Assembly: GCA_963977495.1 (NCBI GenBank)
Contig: CAXBOT010000001.1
Coordinates: 1,240,001-1,304,000 of the forward strand
Direction: 5' to 3'
DNA: 64,000 bases
From: UBA1672 sp963977495
GTDB lineage: Bacteria; Pseudomonadota; Alphaproteobacteria; Micavibrionales; Micavibrionaceae
Made by a program: the position numbers and the translations under genes. Positions 44,869-53,364 of this stretch are shown here, piece after piece. The number at the start of each line of letters is the position of its first letter. Position 1 is the first letter of the stretch. The notes beneath the pieces were generated by a model. It saw nothing but the letters and a program-made list of their open reading frames with translations, did not search any database and was not told the DNA's origin.

Positions 44869-45708
44869 ATGGCACAAATTATTGATGGTAAGGCAATTGC
44901 CGCGCAATTAAGAGAAACAATCCAACATGTGGTTCAGACAATGCCCGAAACGCCGGGTTTGGCTGTTATTCTGGTGGGTGATGATCCCGCGTCCCATGTT
45001 TATGTTAGAAATAAAATCAAGGCATGCGAGCATGTCGGCATCAACAGCATCGAACGCCGCCTACCCGAAGACACCACCAACGAAGAGATTGAGCGCGTCA
45101 TTAATGACCTGAACGCCGATCCCGATATTCACGGTATTTTACTGCAACTCCCCCTGCCTGATCATTTAGACAGCGATTACCTGATCCAGTTGATTGCCGC
45201 GCATAAAGACGTTGATGGTCTGAATTTACGCAATGTTGGCGCTTTGGTGGCGGGCATTGACGGGCTTGTCCCCTGCACCCCCGAAGGCAGTCTGATTTTA
45301 ATCAAATCTGTAATCACCAATTTGTCGGGTTTGCACGCCGTTGTGATCGGGCGTTCGCTTTTGTTCGGGAAACCGATGGCGCAATTACTGCTCAGGGAAA
45401 ACTGCACCGTAACGATGGCGCATTCACGCACAAAAAATCTGGCTGAAATCTGTAAGCAGGCCGACATATTAGTCGCCGCCGTCGGGCGCGAGAAAATGGT
45501 CAAGGCTGATTGGATCAAGCCGGGCGCATGCGTTATTGATGTTGGCATCAACCGCATGGATAACGGCAAATTATGCGGCGATGTGGATTTTGACGGTGCA
45601 TTTGATGTGGCCGGAGCGATCACCCCCGTACCGGGCGGTGTTGGCCCCATGACCATCGCCTGTTTGCTCGCCAATACCATTAAGGCAGCAAAAATCGGCC
45701 AATCATAA
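44869..45708 (+). CDS. folD: Bifunctional methylenetetrahydrofolate dehydrogenase/cyclohydrolase
   Basis: Interconverts methylene-, methenyl- and formyl-tetrahydrofolate with NADP. The 279-residue length is normal. Motifs: VGDDPASHVYVRNKIKACE with the catalytic Tyr and Lys, GILLQLPLP, PCTPEGSL, VVIGRSLLFGKPMAQLL (Rossmann loop) and the C-terminal ITPVPGGVGPMT. The usual GRSxxVG reads GRSLLFG here. It starts 27 bases after yggT and is probably co-transcribed. Confidence 0.95.
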   Translation: MAQIIDGKAIAAQLRETIQHVVQTMPETPGLAVILVGDDPASHVYVRNKIKACEHVGINSIERRLPEDTTNEEIERVINDLNADPDIHGILLQLPLPDHLDSDYLIQLIAAHKDVDGLNLRNVGALVAGIDGLVPCTPEGSLILIKSVITNLSGLHAVVIGRSLLFGKPMAQLLLRENCTVTMAHSRTKNLAEICKQADILVAAVGREKMVKADWIKPGACVIDVGINRMDNGKLCGDVDFDGAFDVAGAITPVPGGVGPMTIACLLANTIKAAKIGQS

Positions 45709-45759
45709 AAACAGGCCGAGTTTCAAAGTTCTATCGTATATAAAAAGATATAACGGCGC

Positions 45760-46500
45760 TTAATACACCATCAGAGCGAATGGCTGATATTGCTGGATAT
45801 CTTTTAATCTTGATTGACGCACAACAAAATAGTTATAGAAATCAAGCCGCACCGTAGGCACAACAATTAAGACCTCAGGATAATCCACTTCATATAATCC
45901 GGGCTTCTGGTGAATATGCATTAAAAGACGTTCATTGGAATCAATCCATGACTTCAAACTAATCATAAAGGTTTGCGCCGTCACTCTGTTTTGCTTAAAC
46001 GCAGTGCGCACACGCAAATCAATCTTGTCATCCGCATCAAAAATTGCCTCAATCTCCGCAACCTCTTTTTCAGTATATTTCTTCCAATAATCAGCAATGA
46101 TGCGCGCTTTTTTTACGTTATTGATTTGTTTGGCCAAAAATTCAGGATCATCAAACACCTCAATATTCCCGACACGCGCCATATAGCGGCGAATCTCATA
46201 ACCGTAATGATCCATTTCCGGCCTAATATCGGTTTCAATGCCGTAAATCAAGCGGTCAACGCGCTCTTCAAGGCTTGTCACCGGCGGGTATTTCAAAAAA
46301 CGTGTTTGGGAAATATTCGGCTCACGCGGCACAACATCATCCGCGTCAATTATCACAGATGTTTGCCCTAAAATAGGCATGAAAACCGGCTCATAGCTCG
46401 CATCCGCGTCCAGAATGACGTGCCTTGCACTCCATGCCGCATGCGTCACAACCATGCATGATGAAACAAACATTAAAAAGAATAATACTCTAAAAATCAA
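45760..46500 (-). CDS. Exported protein of unknown function
   Basis: 246 residues from a TTG at 46500, supported by AAGGGGGG about eight bases upstream. The longer frame to 46593 would overlap icd and place the signal peptide internally. The TTG start gives a clean signal sequence (RVLFFLMFVSSCMVV, cleavage near THA). The mature protein is mixed, with TSLEERVDRLIYGIETDIRP, a helical stretch around YWKKYTEKEVAEIEAIFDAD and a beta-rich end (VLIVVPTVRLDFYNYF). Not recognised. Confidence 0.6.
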   Translation of the reverse strand: MIFRVLFFLMFVSSCMVVTHAAWSARHVILDADASYEPVFMPILGQTSVIIDADDVVPREPNISQTRFLKYPPVTSLEERVDRLIYGIETDIRPEMDHYGYEIRRYMARVGNIEVFDDPEFLAKQINNVKKARIIADYWKKYTEKEVAEIEAIFDADDKIDLRVRTAFKQNRVTAQTFMISLKSWIDSNERLLMHIHQKPGLYEVDYPEVLIVVPTVRLDFYNYFVVRQSRLKDIQQYQPFALMVY

Positions 46501-46552
46501 CGAGCTGCCCCCCCTTATCGAACAACCTCCAAAACGCAGTATTCTATCGCGT

Positions 46553-47995
46553 TCACTCACCTTGTGCAAGTGTGTAGCCACGCTCGCCATCAAAACTATA
46601 GAGATTCTCGATTTTCACAAATTCTACTCCGCCGCTCTGTATGGCTTGCAATTGCGCAATAATCATATCATGGGACACGCTGTGACCGATAAATCTCAAA
46701 CACCAATGATCGGAACAAAAAGTATCAGGATGCCCGTCAGGCCACACTTTCACCCCACGATTGGCGATCAATTTCAACTTCAAACCATCAACCACAAGTG
46801 GTGCAAGTATCGCGGCGAGCGCATCGGGTGTGCCTGTATCCCAATCAATAAACACATCCACCCCGACCAATGTTTTGTCTTGAACCACAGGGGGCTTTAA
46901 CGGCGGCATGCTCAGCCCCTTGCCCCCGCCTTCGCCGTAATTCACGGCCTTGAACGTTTCAGGCGCTTGCCCCAAACGCTCAATCACGGCCTTGGCAAAG
47001 GCATCGGTCTTCACGCACGCGCGGCTTAAATGCTCGTCATAGATATCACCTGTATGAATACCGTCTTCCATGGTTTTGAACCACGCATTATGGATTGTCG
47101 TGGCAATGTCATTCTGCCCGATATAGTTCAGCATCTGCACAGCGCCAAGCAATAAGCCCGACGGATTGGCAATGCCCAGCCCCGCAATATCAGGGGCAGA
47201 GCCGTGGACGGCCTCAAACATACCGAAATCAGTGCCGATATTACACGACCCGCCAAGCCCGACAGAGCCGGTAATCTCCACCGCGACATCGGATATGATA
47301 TCGCCATAGAGGTTTTCAGTCACCAGCACATCAAAATCATTCGGGCGCGCCGCAACGCGCGCGGTGCCGATATCAACGATATAGAAATCCTGCTCAATAT
47401 CCGGATATTCCGCGCCGATCTCATCAAAGACGCGGTGAAACAGGCCATCGGCCATCTTCATAATATTGTCCTTGGCCATGCAGGTGACCTTTTTACGGCC
47501 ATTCGCACGCGCATATTCAAAGGCAAAGCGGATGATTTTTTCTGACCCCGGACGGGAAATCAGCTTAATCGATTGCACCACATCTTGCGTCTGGCGATGC
47601 TCAATCCCCGCATAAAGGTCTTCTTCATTCTCGCGGATAATCACGATATCCATATCGGGGAAATTCGTTTCAACATACGGATGATAAGACACACACGGGC
47701 GCACATTGGCAAACAGACCAAGGCTCTTGCGCACCGTCACGTTCAGCGATTTAAAGCCCCCGCCTTGCGGCGTGGTAATCGGCGCTTTTAGAAATACTTT
47801 GGTGCGGCGCAAGCTGTCCCACGCGCTATCCTCAATCCCCGTTAGAATGCCGCGCTTATAAACGGCTTCACCGATTTCGATATGTTCGATATCAAGGCGC
47901 GCACCCGCCGCCTCCAGAATGCTCAATGTCGCATCCATAATTTCAGGGCCGATACCATCGCCTCTTGCGACTGTAATGGGGGTTTTATTGCTCAA
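46553..47995 (-). CDS. icd: Isocitrate dehydrogenase, Rickettsia/Thermus type
   Basis: Oxidatively decarboxylates isocitrate to 2-oxoglutarate. 480 residues comprise an isopropylmalate/isocitrate dehydrogenase core (TPITVARGDGIGPEIMDATL, TTPQGGGFKSLNVTVRKSL, RENEEDLYAGIEHR, GSAPDIAGLGIANPSG) plus a C-terminal extension of about 140 residues, as in Rickettsia and Thermus enzymes and unlike E. coli Icd. The TTG at 47995 is chosen because AAGGAG lies seven bases upstream and the product begins MSNKTPITVARGDG, the family N-terminus. Confidence 0.92.
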   Translation of the reverse strand: MSNKTPITVARGDGIGPEIMDATLSILEAAGARLDIEHIEIGEAVYKRGILTGIEDSAWDSLRRTKVFLKAPITTPQGGGFKSLNVTVRKSLGLFANVRPCVSYHPYVETNFPDMDIVIIRENEEDLYAGIEHRQTQDVVQSIKLISRPGSEKIIRFAFEYARANGRKKVTCMAKDNIMKMADGLFHRVFDEIGAEYPDIEQDFYIVDIGTARVAARPNDFDVLVTENLYGDIISDVAVEITGSVGLGGSCNIGTDFGMFEAVHGSAPDIAGLGIANPSGLLLGAVQMLNYIGQNDIATTIHNAWFKTMEDGIHTGDIYDEHLSRACVKTDAFAKAVIERLGQAPETFKAVNYGEGGGKGLSMPPLKPPVVQDKTLVGVDVFIDWDTGTPDALAAILAPLVVDGLKLKLIANRGVKVWPDGHPDTFCSDHWCLRFIGHSVSHDMIIAQLQAIQSGGVEFVKIENLYSFDGERGYTLAQGE

Positions 47996-48140
47996 CTGAA
48001 TGCTCCTTGAAAACAAAGCGTGGTTAGAATCACCAACGCAGATATAAGGGAGTCTAAGCGATAACGCTATGTTTTTCCAGAGGACACTAAGGCCTTACAT
48101 ATACTTTTCCAAAAAACGATAAAGCAGGTTAGAATGAGGT

Positions 48141-48527
48141 ATGGAAAAAAGCACACATGAAAAAATTTATACCTCAAGCATAGCATTATTATTTGGTATA
48201 ATTTCTTCTATAGCTATTGGACTACTTTCCTTCTCAATCGTCTTTCTTATTTGTTGGATAGAAGTACTAACTAATGTTGCTTTTTTCTTTTTACCTGCTT
48301 GGTTGATATATCCATATATCTCAGATGACTTTGCCTTATCTTACCTATTCCCTGTACCCTGTATTTACTTTTTGGTTTTCCTTCCAATATTCATGACATA
48401 CTTATTTTATAAAAAATTTGATGAAATCCAAGAATCCCCGACACGCAGAACTTTTGTCTACACGACCTTGATCTCCATAGTCGTTTTTTATTGCGGTTTT
48501 TTATTTGCCATACCTGCAATGACATAA
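48141..48527 (+). CDS. AT-rich polytopic membrane protein, unknown
   Basis: 128 residues with four hydrophobic helices (SIALLFGIISSIAIGLLSF, IVFLICWIEVLTNVAFFFL, PVPCIYFLVFLPIFMTYLF, TLISIVVFYCGFLFAIPAM). It is visibly richer in A+T than icd and the phage genes, with codons such as TTA, ATA and ATT prominent, which suggests recent acquisition. It lies at the junction between host genes and the phage module, convergent with the holin gene. Confidence 0.5.
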   Translation: MEKSTHEKIYTSSIALLFGIISSIAIGLLSFSIVFLICWIEVLTNVAFFFLPAWLIYPYISDDFALSYLFPVPCIYFLVFLPIFMTYLFYKKFDEIQESPTRRTFVYTTLISIVVFYCGFLFAIPAMT

Positions 48528-48530
48528 AGA

Positions 48531-49052
48531 TTACGCCTTAGGATTCCAGAAAATCACATCCCTTGCAGGTGCTTGTTTATCGCCGCTGCGTTTATAGACA
48601 TAGATTCTCAAAACGGATAAGCCCACCGCCCAAATGGCGCTTAAATTCCCCATCGCCGCCATGACAACGCCTGCCTTATCGGTATCGAACATAATCACAT
48701 AGGCCACGCCGAACATCTGCGCCGCCCACGTAAAGGCCATAAGATAACCAAAGGTCGGGCGCATACGCCGCACATATTTATCCTCCGAAGCCACTTCGGC
48801 GCGCAGAGATTGGTTGATCTCCGAGAGCGTGGTTTGGTAATTCTCCATCTCCATTTCCGCCATTTTTTCGGTGTGGCGGTTGGCTTCCTCCAACTGTTCG
48901 GAGGTGATTTGCCCCGCTTTTAGGGCATCATCGACCTTTGCCAACGCTTCGGACGCGGTTTTGGCCACCGGATTATCAATCGCGCCCAATGCGCCGCCGA
49001 CAATCGCCACCAATACAGGCAAGCCGATTTGTGAAAGTAATGCTGAAAGCAT
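48531..49052 (-). CDS. Holin, 3-TM gene-transfer-release type
   Basis: 173 residues. An N-terminal hydrophobic segment (LPVLVAIVGGALGAID) is followed by an amphipathic Glu-rich linker (QLEEANRHTEKMAEMEMENY), the conserved SEDKYVRRMRPTFGYLMAFT and two further helices (MFGVAYVIMFD, AIWAVGLSVLRIYVY). This is the pattern of the holin-of-3-TMs family named for gene-transfer release. It would let the lysin reach the wall. AAGGAG lies upstream of the ATG. Last gene of the minus-strand phage module. Confidence 0.75.
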   Translation of the reverse strand: MLSALLSQIGLPVLVAIVGGALGAIDNPVAKTASEALAKVDDALKAGQITSEQLEEANRHTEKMAEMEMENYQTTLSEINQSLRAEVASEDKYVRRMRPTFGYLMAFTWAAQMFGVAYVIMFDTDKAGVVMAAMGNLSAIWAVGLSVLRIYVYKRSGDKQAPARDVIFWNPKA

Positions 49053-49062
49053 AGTGTTCTCC

Positions 49063-49563
49063 TTAATCTATCAAAGTGTAAAAAATATGATGCCCGATTA
49101 CGGCGGTAGGTTTTTTGCCGCGCGCCCAATAGGGTTTAATATCCGCGGCGTGGTAATGAGTTGCGCCGAGCGTGATATCCGCCAGCGTCCCCGCCAATGC
49201 GCGCCGCGCCATACGCAGGGCGGCGGCGAAATGCGCATCGCCCGCGTCTACGCTCTGAAGTTTACGGAAATTCGGGTCAGACCTGTTCCAGCACGAAAAC
49301 TGATACGGCTTTTGGCAAACCTGAATAATATTATTCCCCCACCAGAACTTGCCCCTTTCTTGTGCGACTTTGACGCGGTTCAAAATCACATTGGCGACGG
49401 CCTGCATCCCGCCTGTGCCCTCGCCGCGTGCCTCCCCCCACAGCGTGCGCGCCAGCACATCGCGCGCGATTTCATCATAGAAATCCTGCATAGATTGCGC
49501 GTTTTGCGCAGGGTTTTTATCCTCACCGCCACAAATGGCAGTCAGTTTCGGTTTATCGGTCAT
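49063..49563 (-). CDS. Cell wall hydrolase, SleB family (endolysin)
   Basis: 166 residues beginning at the ATG at 49563, with AAGGAG seven bases upstream. Core motifs are ARTLWGEARGEGTGGMQAVA, containing the catalytic Glu of the SleB/hydrolase_2 fold, NVILNRVKVAQERG and a C-terminal ADITLGATHYHAADIKPYW. Such enzymes cut peptidoglycan glycan strands. Its position next to the holin makes it the lysis enzyme of the phage module. There is no signal peptide, consistent with holin-dependent release. Confidence 0.85.
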   Translation of the reverse strand: MTDKPKLTAICGGEDKNPAQNAQSMQDFYDEIARDVLARTLWGEARGEGTGGMQAVANVILNRVKVAQERGKFWWGNNIIQVCQKPYQFSCWNRSDPNFRKLQSVDAGDAHFAAALRMARRALAGTLADITLGATHYHAADIKPYWARGKKPTAVIGHHIFYTLID

Positions 49564-49594
49564 TCTCATTCTCCTTGAAATGTGCGTGGAACAT

Positions 49595-49621
49595 AAAAAA
49601 AGCCCTGCGCGGGGCAGAGCT
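49595..49621 (-). terminator. Intrinsic terminator (minus strand)
   Basis: Read on the minus strand, AGCTCTGC pairs with GCAGGGCT (one G-T) around CCCGC, followed by seven T. It lies between the 186-codon gene and the lysin gene. Confidence 0.8.
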
Positions 49622-49652
49622 TCGAAATTCATTTGAATATTTTAGGCGGGGG

Positions 49653-50213
49653 TCAGGCTAAATCATAAGGCTCCGCCTGCGCGTCTTCCTGATCATTCAT
49701 AACCCACAAATCATCTTTGCTACATGTGATCGCAATCTGCGCTTCGCCCTCTTTCGTTGGCTCTGCGGCCTTCGCGACACAGGTGAAATGACTGACGGGT
49801 TCATCATCTTTCATACAATCAATCGAGGCCGACAAGACACGCCCTGAAAACATTTTGTTTTCTGCCATATGCTGCACACCGCCCAGCGCACATTGCGCCT
49901 CTGATGCTGCGGGGATGATATCGGTCTGTGTGCTCCAACGCATAAACGTATAGGATACAGCGCCATCCTTATTAATCGGCGTTTCATCATAGGCAACATT
50001 GACTTTGGCATGGGTGGCGCTGCCCACTTGGTTATTGATCGTCGTCGTATAAGGCTGTTTATCGGCGTTTTCATATCCCGCGTCAGCACCATTAAGCGCC
50101 ATATATCCGGCAAGCGCCAAAGCAGGCAGTGCCAGCCCCACGAAACCGCCGCTCTTCTTGGCCAGATAGCCACGTAATGCATCCATGCCGCCGCTCTTTT
50201 CCAAATTATCCAT
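49653..50213 (-). CDS. Unknown phage-module protein with one membrane helix
   Basis: 186 residues from the ATG at 50213, with AAGGG nine bases upstream. An N-terminal cytoplasmic stretch (MDALRGYLAKKSG) precedes one helix (GFVGLALPALALAGYMAL) and a soluble domain of about 150 residues with cysteines (EAQCALGG, SIDCMKDD, FTCVAKA, ITCSKDD) that may form disulfides outside the membrane. It lies in the lysis region. An envelope-associated function is inferred from topology only; no family recognised. Confidence 0.55.
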   Translation of the reverse strand: MDNLEKSGGMDALRGYLAKKSGGFVGLALPALALAGYMALNGADAGYENADKQPYTTTINNQVGSATHAKVNVAYDETPINKDGAVSYTFMRWSTQTDIIPAASEAQCALGGVQHMAENKMFSGRVLSASIDCMKDDEPVSHFTCVAKAAEPTKEGEAQIAITCSKDDLWVMNDQEDAQAEPYDLA

Positions 50214-50324
50214 GATCATCAACCCTTATTCTTATTATTTCTTATTAATAGACATTATTGTAATAATCATACCACCATATTGTCAATTGTTACGTAAACC
50301 CAACATAAATATGCGGCATTCACT

Positions 50325-50651
50325 TTATTTTTTATTGGATGATGCCTTCAGACTCGCCGTTTTCAGGGCGGTGGTGTCCAGCTTGGCTTCGATCCGCAGC
50401 AAATGCTCCACAATGCGCGCTTCCAGCAGGCGCAGATCATTGCGCGAGGCATAGTTCTTTGCGACCTCCAGCTTGAACCCGTGCAATGCCTCACGCAGTT
50501 GCTCACACCGTAAATCGAGGGTCATTTGCACATCATCAATGGCTTTGTCGGTTTCCCCGCGTACCCGCCAGATCATCCACAGCAACCCCGCCATCGCCGG
50601 CAAATCAACCGCCGTGATCCACCAAATCAACTCATTTGAAATTTCTGTCAT
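50325..50651 (-). CDS. Small phage membrane protein, possible accessory holin/antiholin
   Basis: 108 residues. One N-terminal helix (ELIWWITAVDLPAMAGLLWMI) is followed by a long predicted coiled coil (VQMTLDLRCEQLREALHGFK, NDLRLLEARIVEHLLRIEAK) and a basic tail. The start at 50651 has GGAGAAA upstream. Small proteins of this layout are frequent beside terminase and lysis genes in alphaproteobacterial phages. The role is inferred from position. Confidence 0.5.
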   Translation of the reverse strand: MTEISNELIWWITAVDLPAMAGLLWMIWRVRGETDKAIDDVQMTLDLRCEQLREALHGFKLEVAKNYASRNDLRLLEARIVEHLLRIEAKLDTTALKTASLKASSNKK

Positions 50652-50667
50652 TGTTTCGTTTCTCCAT

Positions 50668-50691
50668 AAAAAAAGCCCGCTAAGTGCGGGC
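50668..50691 (-). terminator. Intrinsic terminator after terL (minus strand)
   Basis: GCCCGC-ACTTA-GCGGGC on the minus strand, followed by seven T, eight bases after the terL stop. Confidence 0.9.
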
Positions 50692-50698
50692 ATAGAAA

Positions 50699-52190
50699 TC
50701 AAACCTCAAAGTCACTCTTCGCGCTGTGCGTGCCTGCGCCCTTCATCCAGCTATGGGCGCCCTTACCGTGAAGGCGTTCTAATCGATCGGGCTGGAGCGA
50801 GAGCGCCCCAGCCACCGCATCCAACCCGTCATCATGTGACGCGCCAGAGCGTGTATTCGGTCGCCATTCGCGCATTTCCATCAAAAACGGCGTATCGCAC
50901 ACGCTTTTATGGATGAACAGCCGCTTTGCCGCCATCAGCGCGTCGAACCCCTCAATAATCCGCACCGCTTTTGGGCGGCGGCTGCTGATTTCCTGCACAC
51001 GCGCAGGGGCACGCGCGCGCGTCAATTCATTGCGCAGGATATTGGGCAAAAACCGCCCTATCCCATTGGTTTCCACGGCAATCGCAGGGATATAAAATTC
51101 CTTGGCGAGCGCGGCAACCACGCGCGATTGCTGCGTCGCTTCGTCGGTATCGTCCTGCTCATTCACGCGGATATAGGCCAGGTGGTGCAAATAGTAATTC
51201 CCGCCCTCATCCGTGAATACAACCGCGCACACACTGTCATCACCAGAGCCGCACCCAAAGGCAGGATCCCACCAGCAACTGGCTCCGACCATTTTCATCT
51301 GCCCGATAAACAAGGTCTGCAGCATGCGGTCATATTCCAGCGGCGCATCATAGGGTTGCAATGCATCAGGGTCGAGCCGCCCTTGCATGATATTCACGGG
51401 CTTGAGCATCATTTGACTGTCGAATTTATTCGGCCCCGCCTCGCGCTTCATTTGCGCAACGGCCTGCGCCGCTGTAACGTTCAGGCCATGTGATAGCGCC
51501 CTGCCCGTCAATAAGCGGCAAACTGAGCCGTTCAAAACCATCAAGAAAGGGCTGCTCCTCACCAATTTCAGTGCGCGGCATATCGGCGTAGATCGAATAA
51601 TAATGATGCGGCGTACCAACATAAAGCTGCGCCCCGCCCGCAACCAAGACATAGGCAATCTCGGACAGTTTTTCGCGCAAATCGGCGCGCTTATCCGCGC
51701 TGTCGCAGGTATTGGGCACTTCGACATCATCGCAAATCACGATATCGGCGCGGCTGCCTGTGATGTTAGAGCTCACCCCCTTGGCCATCATCGACGGATC
51801 ACGAAGCTCCATCATGCGTTTGACCGTGAACCTGTCCGATGCCCATTGGTCGGCGCGCTCGGGCTTTAAATGCGTGGTCAGCGGGTGACGCTCTATGATG
51901 CGCTTGACGTTGCGCACCATCTTCTTCGCTAGGGTAAAATCCGCCGCCAACACCAAAATGCGGATATCGGGATTGCGATAAATCAACCACGCGGCAAACA
52001 GGCCGACAATGCTGCTTTTCCCTGCGCTGCGAAAAGCCATGAGCAACAAGCGCGTATCACCCTTTTTCCAGCGCGCCTCCAGCCAATCGGCCATTTTCAG
52101 GTGCAAGGGCGGGGTTTTACGCCCCTGACTTTGATTCCAAAGCACAGAAAACAGCTTGAAATCCGCGTTCTCAATGGCATATCCACTCAT
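50699..52190 (-). pseudogene. Phage terminase large subunit, split by a one-base frameshift
   Basis: TerL packages DNA with an N-terminal ATPase and a C-terminal nuclease. The first frame (52190 to 51426) carries Walker A LLMAFRSAGKSS, Walker B ADIVICDD and ends at a stop shortly after TWPERYS. The second frame (to 50699) carries AVAQMKREAGPNKF, the nuclease DPAFGCGSGDDS and GASHDDGLDAVAGAL. Removing one base in the GC-rich GCGGCGC near 51466-51473 would restore WPERYSAQAVAQMKREAG and a protein of about 496 residues. There is no slippery heptamer, so mutation or sequencing error is likelier than programmed shifting. The start at 52190 has AGGAGG upstream. All other motifs are intact, suggesting a recent lesion. 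Confidence 0.85.
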
Positions 52191-52236
52191 TGGCTCTTTC
52201 CTCCTTATCTTTTCTTGTTGTGATGATTTCAGACAT

Positions 52237-52260
52237 AAAAAAACGCCCCGTTTGGGACGC
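52237..52260 (-). terminator. Intrinsic terminator after the OmpA-like gene (minus strand)
   Basis: CGTCCC-AAAC-GGGGCG on the minus strand with one G-T pair, followed by seven T. It lies between the OmpA-like gene and terL. Confidence 0.8.
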
Positions 52261-52294
52261 GTGCGTAACGACGATGACAATGATTAGAGCGTGC

Positions 52295-52960
52295 CTATTC
52301 CTGTTCCAAGGCTTGGTGATGCGGCATGCAGACCTCCAGATCAACGGCGCGCTTATCAAAACGGGTATTGAGGTTGTTGGTGGCAATACGCGATTCCGGT
52401 ACGCCCGCCTCCAGCAGCTTCCCCTTAATGAAATCAACGCGATTGCTGGCGACTGCGAAATTATTTTTCAGATGTTGGTAGTGCTGGCGCTCAAAATCAT
52501 CCGGCGGCGCAACGCCCGCGCGCAAGCCCAAACGATCATCCAGATCATAACTCGCATGACCCGTCAGAATAAAGGTGACGGATGGGTCATCAATAACGTC
52601 CCGCGGAATGGCATTGAAAAACTCAAGATGCCTGCTCGTCGAACTTTTGTTGTAATCAAATTCGAAAGCGACGATTTTATGCTCTGTGCCGTCATGCCAG
52701 AATTGCGTATAGGATGCGGCCTGCCCTTGTTCCTGCGTTAAGCGTTGGAACGGATCGTCGAACATATCCATTTTTTGTTCGAATTGCGGCGCGGCGCAAA
52801 ACATTTCATTAACCGATAAATCAGACACAAGGCCATCGGTATCGGGATGATCCCAATGATCTTTAATCACACTCGCCGTTGCCATGGTCGCCACAATCGC
52901 CGCCGCCGGAAGCAGCAATGATTGTGGTTGTTTGAACTTATATTCTTTGATCTTCGTCAC
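52295..52960 (-). CDS. Membrane-anchored OmpA-like protein in the phage module
   Basis: 221 residues from a GTG at 52960. An N-terminal membrane helix (LLLPAAAIVATMATASVI) is followed by about 65 residues of unknown fold and a C-terminal OmpA/MotB-like peptidoglycan-binding domain: FILTGHASYD, then NFAVASNRVDFIKGKLLEAG, VPESRIAT and FDKRAVDLEVCM. Such domains bind diaminopimelate in the wall. Placed between the tail genes and terL, in the position where T7 has its spanin gene, it may help disrupt or anchor the envelope in lysis. An acquired host gene is the alternative. Confidence 0.7.
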   Translation of the reverse strand: MTKIKEYKFKQPQSLLLPAAAIVATMATASVIKDHWDHPDTDGLVSDLSVNEMFCAAPQFEQKMDMFDDPFQRLTQEQGQAASYTQFWHDGTEHKIVAFEFDYNKSSTSRHLEFFNAIPRDVIDDPSVTFILTGHASYDLDDRLGLRAGVAPPDDFERQHYQHLKNNFAVASNRVDFIKGKLLEAGVPESRIATNNLNTRFDKRAVDLEVCMPHHQALEQE

Positions 52961-53023
52961 GTTTTACCGCACCCTTTTTAAGGCGATGAATTTTCCATAT
53001 CCTTATTTGTACCATAGTCATAG

Positions 53024-53350
53024 TTAATCTTTACCCTTAAAGTCAAATTTCGCGCCCTTCTGATGCAAACGCAATTCCCCTTCCGCATTTTCAATCAAGC
53101 CCAACAACAACGCCTGATCGTCTTGATCGTTGCTATCAGAGGCTGGTAAATCTGCCAATTTCGCCAGCTTTATCAACAGCTCAATATGGGCGATAGCCAC
53201 CTTGCACGCATCATGGTGCGCCTTAAAATCTTTGGGGGCTTCGGGAACGTCTTGGCTTGAAAAACTCTTATAGGATTCCAGCGCCGTTTGAATGGCGTGC
53301 GGTAAAAATTCCGCAATATCACCGCGCGTGCGCGCTTCGATTTGTGGCAT
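53024..53350 (-). CDS. Candidate small terminase subunit
   Basis: 108 residues, soluble, mainly helical, starting after a strong AAGGAGG. IAEFLPHAIQTALESYKSF and HHDACKVAIAHIELLIKLAK are helical, and the C-terminus is basic (HQKGAKFDFKGKD). It lies between the tailspike and terL, the location of TerS in T7-like genomes, and its size fits. No clear DNA-binding motif is visible, so the assignment is by position only. Confidence 0.35.
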   Translation of the reverse strand: MPQIEARTRGDIAEFLPHAIQTALESYKSFSSQDVPEAPKDFKAHHDACKVAIAHIELLIKLAKLADLPASDSNDQDDQALLLGLIENAEGELRLHQKGAKFDFKGKD

Positions 53351-53364
53351 AAGCCCTCCTTATT

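Noticed and set aside
46553..48530. icd as the attachment site of the phage module
   Set aside because: The 5' end, not the 3' end, of icd faces the phage genes, and I see no duplicated 3' end of icd or integrase in the window.
50699..52190. Programmed ribosomal frameshift in terL
   Set aside because: No slippery heptamer or obvious stimulatory structure at the junction; a single inserted base explains it more simply.
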